Part shown: piece by piece, positions 58,720 through 64,000 of the stretch
Numbering within the stretch: the first letter of the stretch is position 1
How the letters are laid out: every line of letters starts with the position of its first letter
Assembly: GCF_003732425.1 (NCBI RefSeq)
Contig: NZ_MOBX01000004.1
Location: forward strand, 1 to 64,000
Length of the DNA: 64,000 bases
DNA from: Pseudomonas fluorescens
Lineage (GTDB): Bacteria > Pseudomonadota > Gammaproteobacteria > Pseudomonadales > Pseudomonadaceae
Direction: 5' to 3'
Notes under the pieces: generated by a model
Told to the model about the DNA's origin: nothing
What the model saw: the letters and a program-made list of their open reading frames with translations, nothing else
The model's database searches: none
Translations under genes and position numbers: made by a program

Positions 58720-59133
58720 TTACTTCACCACTTTCAGGCTTGGCCGGCCGCTAGGGCGCGGCGGCTCACTGTCCGGTGGCGGCAAGTCGTCATCCGACTC
58801 GATCTCTTCTTCGTCATCCATTGGCGACTCGAGATCGAACACCATGCCCTGACCGTTCTCCCGGGCGTAGATCCCCAGGATCGCGCTGATCGGCACGTAC
58901 AGACTGTGCGGGACGCCACCGAAGCGACCTTCGAAGGTCACTACGTCGTTGTCCATGTGCAGATGACGCACCGCACTCGGCGAGATGTTCAGGACAATCT
59001 GCCCGTCACTGGCGAAACCCTGCGGCACCTGCACGGCCGGGTACTCGGAATTGACCAGCATGTGCGGGGTGCAATCGTTATCAACAATCCACTCGTAGAG
59101 CGCGCGGACCAGATAAGGTCGACTGGAGTTCAT
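58720..59133 (-). CDS. sspB: ClpXP protease specificity-enhancing factor SspB
   Basis: A 137-aa adaptor. The N-terminal substrate-binding domain is visible as RPYLVRALYEWIVDNDCTPHMLVNSEYPAVQVP and QIVLNISPSAVRHLHMDNDVVTFEGRFGG (spans given across strands, about 5-75). A long acidic/Pro linker (EEEIESDDDLPPPDSEPP) follows. The C-terminal ClpX-docking peptide is RPSLKVVK. It delivers ssrA-tagged proteins to ClpXP. AAGGAG precedes the ATG; sspA is 16 bases upstream. Confidence 0.96.
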   Translation of the reverse strand: MNSSRPYLVRALYEWIVDNDCTPHMLVNSEYPAVQVPQGFASDGQIVLNISPSAVRHLHMDNDVVTFEGRFGGVPHSLYVPISAILGIYARENGQGMVFDLESPMDDEEEIESDDDLPPPDSEPPRPSGRPSLKVVK

Positions 59134-59149
59134 AGCGGCTCCTTAAGCC

Positions 59150-59767
59150 TTAGCGCATATCGCGTTCGACACCAGACAGACTCGCCTGGAAAGCCTCACG
59201 CGCAAACGAGCGCTCCATATAATCAAGCAGCGGCTTGGCTGGCCGCGGCAGTTCAATACCCAGAATCGGCAAACGCCAGAGTATTGGCAATAGGCAGCAA
59301 TCCACCAGACTTTGTTCCTCACTGAGGAAAAACGGCTTGTCGGCAAACAACGGCGACACGCCCGTCAGGCTTTCGCGCAATTCCTTGCGCGCCACGACAC
59401 GCGCGGCTTCCTTGGACTTGGGATCCAGAATCAGATCCACCAGACCACACCAGTCGCGCTGAATACGGTGAATCAGCAGGCGGCTGTTGGCACGCGCCAC
59501 CGGATAAACCGGCATCAACGGCGGGTGCGGGTAACGCTCATCCAGATATTCCATCACCACGGTCGACTCCCACAACGCCAGGTCACGATCGACCAGCGTC
59601 GGCAGACTGCCGTAAGGGTTTACTTCAATCAGTTTAGGCGGCTGGCGACCAGCTTCCACATAAATGATCTCGGCGCTGACACCCTTCTCTGCAAGCACAA
59701 TGCGCACTCGGTGGGAATAGTGGTCGGCGGGGTCGGAGTAACAGGCCAACCGATTGGTCACGCCCAT
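59150..59767 (-). CDS. sspA: Stringent starvation protein A (RNA polymerase-associated)
   Basis: A 205-aa protein with glutathione-transferase fold. The thioredoxin-like N-terminus ([24 protein letters not shown], about 5-28) and [35 protein letters not shown] are typical; the second half is all-helical. SspA binds RNA polymerase and alters promoter use in starvation and virulence. GAGGAGG lies before the ATG. It forms the classic sspA-sspB operon. Confidence 0.96.
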   Translation of the reverse strand: MGVTNRLACYSDPADHYSHRVRIVLAEKGVSAEIIYVEAGRQPPKLIEVNPYGSLPTLVDRDLALWESTVVMEYLDERYPHPPLMPVYPVARANSRLLIHRIQRDWCGLVDLILDPKSKEAARVVARKELRESLTGVSPLFADKPFFLSEEQSLVDCCLLPILWRLPILGIELPRPAKPLLDYMERSFAREAFQASLSGVERDMR

Positions 59768-59803
59768 GGCGATCCTCCTCGCTTGTTGAAATTATCGGAA
59801 CCG

Positions 59804-59889
59804 GAAAAACGCGCGCGCCCAGAGGGCGCCTCCCGCAACCTCTGGCTGACCAGACGTTGCGTTATCGGAGGCGCCCTTGGGCGCGCGCG
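59804..59889 (-). terminator. Very long hairpin terminator after petC
   Basis: On the minus strand GCGCGCGCCCAAGGGCGCCTCC pairs with GGAGGCGCCCTCTGGGCGCGCGC (arms 59889-59867 and 59833-59811, one mismatched spot). An inner pairing GCAAC...GTTGC and CTGG...CCAG continues toward the loop. TTTTT follows (59809-59805). It stands 25 bases after the petC stop codon, before sspA. Confidence 0.8.
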
Positions 59890-59913
59890 ATTAACAGCAA
59901 TGCTTGAAGCGTA

Positions 59914-60696
59914 TCAGTGCACGTCTTTCCAGTATTCACGCTTGAGCAGGTAGGCGAACACAAAGAAGAACGCCAGGTACAGCAAGACGTAAGTACCGAT
60001 GCGCTGATGTTGCAGCTTAACCGGGTTAGCCGAGTAAGCCAGGAAGGTTACCAGATTCTTGACCTTCTCATCGAACTGCTCTTCGTTCAGAGCACCGGAT
60101 TTCGGCACGATGGTCAGTTGATCGCACGCTTCATGAGTCAGAGGCGTACCGGTCAGCGGATCATATTGCTTCTTGCCGTCTTCGACGATCTGCACCTGCT
60201 TGCAACCAACGACCTGGCGACCTTGCAGGCCGACCAGCACGTTAGGCATGCCGACGTTCGGGAAGACCTTGTTGTTCACACCCCATGGACGTGCAGGATC
60301 CTCGTAGAACGAGCGCAGATAACCGTAAAGCCAGTCGGTGCCGCGTACGCGAGCGACCAGCGTCAGATCCGGTGGTGCGGCGCCGAACCAGGTCTTGGCA
60401 TCAGCAGGCTGCATGCCGATGTTCATGTGATCGCCGATCTTGGCGCCGGTGAACACCAGTTTCTCCAGCATCATTTCGTGAGGAATGCCCAAGTCATCGG
60501 CAACCCGCTCGTAACGCTGGAACTTGGCACTGTGGCAACCCATGCAATAGTTGGCGAAGGTACGTGCGCCATCTTGCAAAGCAGCCTTGTCAGACACGTC
60601 AATGTCGACTTTTTCCAGCTCCGGACCACCGTGTTCAGCGGCAAAAGACAGCACAGGCAGCGCAGCAAAAATCAGAGCAAAAAATAACTTTTTCAT
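59914..60696 (-). CDS. petC: Cytochrome c1 of the bc1 complex
   Basis: A 260-aa protein: signal peptide (FFALIFAALPVLSFA), haem c motif NYCMGCHSAKFQRY (Cys-x-x-Cys-His, about residue 51), a methionine ligand candidate in the region near IGMQPADAKTWFG, and a C-terminal membrane anchor (IGTYVLLYLAFFFVFAYLL). It carries electrons from the Rieske protein to cytochrome c. It overlaps the petB stop by one base. Confidence 0.97.
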   Translation of the reverse strand: MKKLFFALIFAALPVLSFAAEHGGPELEKVDIDVSDKAALQDGARTFANYCMGCHSAKFQRYERVADDLGIPHEMMLEKLVFTGAKIGDHMNIGMQPADAKTWFGAAPPDLTLVARVRGTDWLYGYLRSFYEDPARPWGVNNKVFPNVGMPNVLVGLQGRQVVGCKQVQIVEDGKKQYDPLTGTPLTHEACDQLTIVPKSGALNEEQFDEKVKNLVTFLAYSANPVKLQHQRIGTYVLLYLAFFFVFAYLLKREYWKDVH

Positions 60697-61907
60697 CAGC
60701 CAGTCACCCTTTCCGGAACCGGTTTGGTCTTCTCGAGCCTGGTGTAGAACGGCATCAGAATGAAGTAGGCGAAGTACAAGAAGGTGCAGATCTGCGACAC
60801 CAGCGTGCGCTCGGGCGTCGGGGCCAGCACGCCCAGAATGCCAAGGATCACGAAGGAAATGCAGAACACCACCAGCCAGATTTTGCTCATCCAGCCTTTG
60901 TAGCGCATCGATTTGACCGGGCTGCGATCAAGCCACGGCAGCACGAATAACAAGGCAATCGAAGCGCCCATGGCGATCACACCCATGAGCTTGTCAGGGA
61001 TTGCACGCAGGATGGCGTAGAACGGTGTGAAGTACCAAACCGGCGCAATATGCTCTGGCGTCTTGAACGGGTTAGCCTGCTCGAAGTTGGGTTTTTCGAG
61101 GAAGTAGCCGCCCATTTCCGGGAAGAAGAACACAATAAAACAGAAGATAAACAGGAACACCACGACACCGACAATGTCCTTCACGGTGTAGTACGGATGG
61201 AACGCAATGCCGTCCAGCGGGATGCCGTTTTCGTCTTTGTGCTTCTTGATGTCGACGCCGTCAGGGTTGTTCGAACCGACTTCGTGCAGCGCCAGAATGT
61301 GCAGCACTACCAGACCAAGGATCACGATCGGTAGCGCGACAACGTGCAAGGCGAAGAAGCGGTTCAGGGTGATCCCCGAGATCAGGTAGTCACCACGAAT
61401 CCACTGGGTCAGGTCGTTGCCGATGACCGGAATCGCACCAAACAGCGAGATGATCACCTGGGCACCCCAGTAGGACATCTGACCCCAAGGCAGCAGATAA
61501 CCCATGAACGCTTCGGCCATCAGCGCCAGGTAAATCAGCATGCCGAACACCCAGACCAGCTCGCGCGGCTTCTGATACGAACCGTAGAGCAGGCCACGGA
61601 ACATGTGCAGATAGACCACGATGAAGAACGCCGAAGCGCCGGTCGAGTGCAGCAGACGCAGGATCGAGCCGTACTCGACGTCGCGCATGATGTATTCAAC
61701 GGAAGCGAAGGCTTCTTCTGCCGACGGCGTGTAGCTCATCGTCAGCCAGACACCGGTGACGATCTGGTTGACCAGCACCAGCAGCGCCAGGGAGCCGAAG
61801 AAGTAGAAGAAGTTGAAGTTTTTTGGAGCGTAGTACTTGCTGAGATGGTCTTCCCACATCTTGGTCGCAGGAAAGCGCGCATCAACCCAATCCATGAACT
61901 TGCTCAT
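60696..61907 (-). CDS. petB: Cytochrome b of the bc1 complex
   Basis: A 403-aa membrane protein with eight segments. Haem-ligating histidines lie in RLLHSTGASAFFIVVYLHMFRGL (about 80-102) and FFALHVVALPIVILGLVVLHILALHEVGSNNPDG (spans segments 4; about 180-215). The Qo-site PEWY-like motif is PVWYFTPFYAILR. It oxidises ubiquinol. ATG at 61907 overlaps the petA stop (TGATG). Confidence 0.97.
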   Translation of the reverse strand: MSKFMDWVDARFPATKMWEDHLSKYYAPKNFNFFYFFGSLALLVLVNQIVTGVWLTMSYTPSAEEAFASVEYIMRDVEYGSILRLLHSTGASAFFIVVYLHMFRGLLYGSYQKPRELVWVFGMLIYLALMAEAFMGYLLPWGQMSYWGAQVIISLFGAIPVIGNDLTQWIRGDYLISGITLNRFFALHVVALPIVILGLVVLHILALHEVGSNNPDGVDIKKHKDENGIPLDGIAFHPYYTVKDIVGVVVFLFIFCFIVFFFPEMGGYFLEKPNFEQANPFKTPEHIAPVWYFTPFYAILRAIPDKLMGVIAMGASIALLFVLPWLDRSPVKSMRYKGWMSKIWLVVFCISFVILGILGVLAPTPERTLVSQICTFLYFAYFILMPFYTRLEKTKPVPERVTG

Positions 61908-62500
61908 CACGCTTTCTCCGTATCGACGCCAATGACAATCAGGTCATCGGTCTCATAGGAATGCGGGGGAACTGGCAGGTTCAAAGGCGCAGGTTGCGAC
62001 TTGTAGACGCGGCCAGCCAGATCGTAGTGGGAGCCGTGGCAAGGGCAGAAATAGCCACCGACCCAGTCTTTACCCAGATCCGCAGGTGCCACTTCGGGAC
62101 GGAAAGTCGGTGAGCAACCCAAGTGCGTGCAGATCCCGATCAGCAGCAGAATTTCCGGCTTGATCGAACGCACTTCAGGGTCGACATAGGTGGGTTGCGT
62201 GGAGTTTTTGGAGGTTGGATCGGAGAGCTGGCCCTCGATCTTCTTGAGATTCCCCAGGATTTCCGCAGTACGGCGGACAATGAACACCGGCTGACCGCGC
62301 CACTCAGCAATCATCTGCTGTCCTGGCTCGATTTTGCTGACATTCACTTTCACCGGTGCACCGGCGGCTTTCGCCTTGGCACTGGGAAACCATGACCCCA
62401 CGAACGGGACCGCAGCCCCCACCGCTCCTGCAGCACCCACCACGGATGTGGCTGCTACCAAGAAGCGACGCCGGCCTGCATTCACGCCGTCATTGCTCAT
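61907..62500 (-). CDS. petA: Rieske iron-sulphur subunit of the bc1 complex
   Basis: A 197-aa protein with a twin-arginine-type N-terminus (GRRRFLVAATSVVGAAGAVGAAVP) acting as membrane anchor. The two cluster-binding boxes are CTHLGCSP and CPCHGSHYD. It is the first gene of petABC and accepts electrons from ubiquinol. A candidate promoter lies upstream at 62649-62675. Confidence 0.97.
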   Translation of the reverse strand: MSNDGVNAGRRRFLVAATSVVGAAGAVGAAVPFVGSWFPSAKAKAAGAPVKVNVSKIEPGQQMIAEWRGQPVFIVRRTAEILGNLKKIEGQLSDPTSKNSTQPTYVDPEVRSIKPEILLLIGICTHLGCSPTFRPEVAPADLGKDWVGGYFCPCHGSHYDLAGRVYKSQPAPLNLPVPPHSYETDDLIVIGVDTEKA

Positions 62501-62648
62501 TCAGTCCTCTCCCATCAGCTTTTGTGGCCTGTTAAATCAGGCATCTACTAAATAAATCAATGTTACTTATAAAAATTTTGCCGAATGGTAATGAAAAGCC
62601 CCAATTCTGACAAGGGAATTACCCGGAGCTCTTACCCTCAAGCCTTGC

Positions 62649-62675
62649 AGTATAGGGGGTCTACGGAAGTGGCAA
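62649..62675 (-). promoter_or_regulatory. Candidate petABC promoter
   Basis: Minus strand TATACT (62654 to 62649) is a near-perfect -10. TTGCCA (62675 to 62670) is present but at a short 15-bp spacing. It lies about 150 bases before petA, in a gap that also holds the rpsI terminator. Confidence 0.45.
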
Positions 62676-62712
62676 GTTGTCGCAGCGCAATTCTTTGATA
62701 AATCACAGGCAT

Positions 62713-62754
62713 AAAAAAACGCCCGCTTCCGTGAGGAGGCGGGCGTTCTTTTTG
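62713..62754 (-). terminator. Intrinsic terminator after rpsI
   Basis: Minus strand AACGCCCGCCTCC-TCAC-GGAAGCGGGCGTTTTTTT: a GC-rich stem with a long T run, 16 bases after the rpsI stop codon. It separates rplM-rpsI from petABC. Confidence 0.92.
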
Positions 62755-62769
62755 AACGTGGAAGCGGAA

Positions 62770-63162
62770 TTAACGCTTCGAGTACTGCGGACGCTTACGC
62801 GCTTTACGCAGACCAACTTTCTTACGTTCAACTTCACGGGCGTCGCGAGTAACGAAACCAGCTTTGCGCAGAGCGCCACGCAGGGTTTCGTCGTAGTCCA
62901 TCAGAGCGCGAGTGATGCCGTGGCGGATTGCGCCAGCTTGACCACTTACACCACCGCCGATCACGGTGACGTAGATGTCGAACTTCTCGACAGTCTCGGT
63001 CAGCTCCAGCGGCTGACGAACTACCATGCGGGCAGTTTCGCGGCCGAAGAAGTTATCCAGCGAACGGTTGTTGATGGAGATGTTACCAGTACCCGGACGC
63101 AGGAAAACGCGTGCGGTTGCGGTCTTGCGACGGCCAGTGCCGTAATTTTGAGTCGCCGACAT
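62770..63162 (-). CDS. rpsI: 30S ribosomal protein S9 (uS9)
   Basis: A 130-aa protein, standard length. The N-terminal [20 protein letters not shown] and C-terminal [24 protein letters not shown] are diagnostic. The C-terminal lysine/arginine tail reaches the P-site tRNA anticodon loop. Second gene of rplM-rpsI, 14 bases after rplM. Confidence 0.99.
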   Translation of the reverse strand: MSATQNYGTGRRKTATARVFLRPGTGNISINNRSLDNFFGRETARMVVRQPLELTETVEKFDIYVTVIGGGVSGQAGAIRHGITRALMDYDETLRGALRKAGFVTRDAREVERKKVGLRKARKRPQYSKR

Positions 63163-63176
63163 AATGTACTATTCCG

Positions 63177-63605
63177 TTAAAACTTCAGTTCTTGGGGCTG
63201 CTGAGCAGTATGTGGGTGTGCAGCGCCCGCATAGACTTTCAGCTTACGGTACATGTCGCGACCCAGTGGGTTTTTAGGCAGCATGCCTTTAACCGCGGTC
63301 TCGATCACGCGCTCAGGGGCTTTAGCGATCAGCTTTTCAAAGTTGATCGACTTGATGCCGCCCGGGAAACCGGAGTGGGAGTAGTACATTTTGTCAGTGG
63401 TTTTAGCACCGGTAACACGAATCTGCTCAGCATTGATTACGACGATGTAGTCGCCGGTGTCAACGTGAGGAGTGTACTCAGGCTTGTGCTTGCCACGCAG
63501 ACGGCTCGCGATTTCGGTGGCCAGACGACCCAGGGTCTGACCAGCAGCGTCGACGACAAACCAGTCGCGCTTTACTGTTTCCGGTTTAGCAGTAAAAGTT
63601 TTCAT
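63177..63605 (-). CDS. rplM: 50S ribosomal protein L13 (uL13)
   Basis: A 142-aa protein, standard length, with [19 protein letters not shown] at the start and [19 protein letters not shown] near the end. It is an early-assembly 23S rRNA-binding protein. Expression likely runs from the promoter at 63647-63675 through a short leader that contains a hairpin. GAGG lies 9 bases before the ATG. Confidence 0.99.
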   Translation of the reverse strand: MKTFTAKPETVKRDWFVVDAAGQTLGRLATEIASRLRGKHKPEYTPHVDTGDYIVVINAEQIRVTGAKTTDKMYYSHSGFPGGIKSINFEKLIAKAPERVIETAVKGMLPKNPLGRDMYRKLKVYAGAAHPHTAQQPQELKF

Positions 63606-63623
63606 TCTTTATAGCCTCAGGGG

Positions 63624-63646
63624 CCGCCCTGTAAATTAGACGGCGG
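63624..63646 (-). promoter_or_regulatory. Hairpin in the rplM mRNA leader
   Basis: CCGCC and GGCGG arms (63646-63642 with 63628-63624) enclose about 13 bases, located between the transcription start and the rplM ribosome binding site. In E. coli L13 represses its own mRNA through the leader; whether this hairpin does that is inferred. Confidence 0.45.
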
Positions 63647-63675
63647 ATCTTACTGAATAGTGCGTACTTTGACAA
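63647..63675 (-). promoter_or_regulatory. Promoter of rplM-rpsI
   Basis: Minus strand TTGTCA (63675 to 63670), 17-bp spacer, TAAGAT (63652 to 63647). Both elements match sigma70 consensus at five and four of six positions with ideal spacing. Confidence 0.7.
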
Positions 63676-63850
63676 GTCAAAGGCAGCCGGATACAGACGC
63701 TTTCGGGGGCTCGGGTCGGCGCGTCCGTTCAACGGCAAGATTCTTCGGCGGCGGCGCATCACTTCCACTGCAGAAAGAGGTCGGCAATTATGCAGATTGC
63801 GAAAAATATTTCAACCTGCTTTTATGATTGTTTTGCCCAAGGAGCACCCG

Positions 63851-64000
63851 ATGGACTATCGCCAGCTAGGCCGTACCGACCTGAACGTGAGTGCAATCTG
63901 CCTCGGAACCATGACCTGGGGCGAGCAAAACACTGAAGCTGAAGCCTTCGCCCAGATCGAAAGGGCCAAGGAGGCCGGGATCAATTTCATCGACACCGCC
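63851..64000 (+). CDS. tas: Tas-type NADP(H)-dependent aldo/keto reductase (5' part only)
   Basis: The first 50 codons: [20 protein letters not shown], then [30 protein letters not shown], in frame to the window's end. The [15 protein letters not shown] start and the catalytic-Asp region INFIDTA are the family pattern; TWGEQN matches Tas of E. coli. AAGGAG lies 7 bases before the ATG. The gene is cut by the right edge, so the remaining roughly 300 codons are unseen. Confidence 0.88.
   Translation, partial: MDYRQLGRTDLNVSAICLGTMTWGEQNTEAEAFAQIERAKEAGINFIDTA

Overview
The window is chromosomal DNA from a Pseudomonas of the P. fluorescens group. The evidence is the complete minus-strand dcw cluster ending in lpxC, a cyoABCDE quinol oxidase operon, an fhp/fhpR nitric oxide detoxification pair, an OprD-family porin, a DUF6124 gene, and many palindromic REP elements built on the GAGCCTGCTCGCGA core. 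Coding density is high and GC-rich. I saw no phage structural genes, insertion sequences, CRISPR arrays or tRNAs.

Layout. At 1-160 two tandem rRNA-operon promoters fire leftwards out of the window, so a 16S gene should lie just beyond the left edge. From 484 to 9480 there are accessory and poorly characterised genes: small unknown proteins, a tandem paralogous pair of membrane proteins, a PhoD-like phosphatase, an acetylornithine-type aminotransferase divergent from a LysR regulator, a GNAT acetyltransferase and a RidA-family protein. From 9794 to 16551 lie cyoABCDE (minus), dsbB and a SnoaL-like exported protein. From 16770 to 19674 flavohaemoglobin hmp and its sigma54 activator diverge from a control region carrying a sigma54 promoter, an IHF site and three GT-N7-AC sites. 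From 19991 to 24161 are cheV, a second GNAT protein, small exported proteins, a YkgJ-type cysteine-cluster protein and a DUF6124 gene. The DUF6124 gene has a long structured leader resembling the phage C4/P4-immunity RNAs. From 25152 to 31446 an RND efflux adaptor and pump are followed by their own two-component system. A porin and a diguanylate cyclase follow, up to 35203.

From 35382 to 53214 the full mraZ-rsmH-ftsL-ftsI-murE-murF-mraY-murD-ftsW-murG-murC-ddlB-ftsQ-ftsA-ftsZ-lpxC cluster runs on the minus strand. It covers peptidoglycan precursor synthesis, septation and the first committed step of lipid A synthesis. Most junctions overlap, and the promoter carries three 10-bp-periodic MraZ-type boxes. 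RNase P RNA (rnpB) follows at 53618-53970 (minus). Then rsmI diverges from lpoA-yraN-gmhA-dolP (envelope growth and outer-membrane maintenance). Last come sspB-sspA, the cytochrome bc1 operon petABC, rplM-rpsI, and the first 50 codons of a Tas-type aldo/keto reductase running off the right edge.

The most noteworthy observations are the RNA leader of the DUF6124 gene with mutually exclusive pairings around its ribosome binding site (24162-24453), the complete regulatory architecture between hmp and fhpR (17952-18114), the MraZ operator (53257-53318), and a possible 36-residue leader peptide upstream of cyoA (14780-14890). All functional assignments come from reading the sequence; no database search was run.
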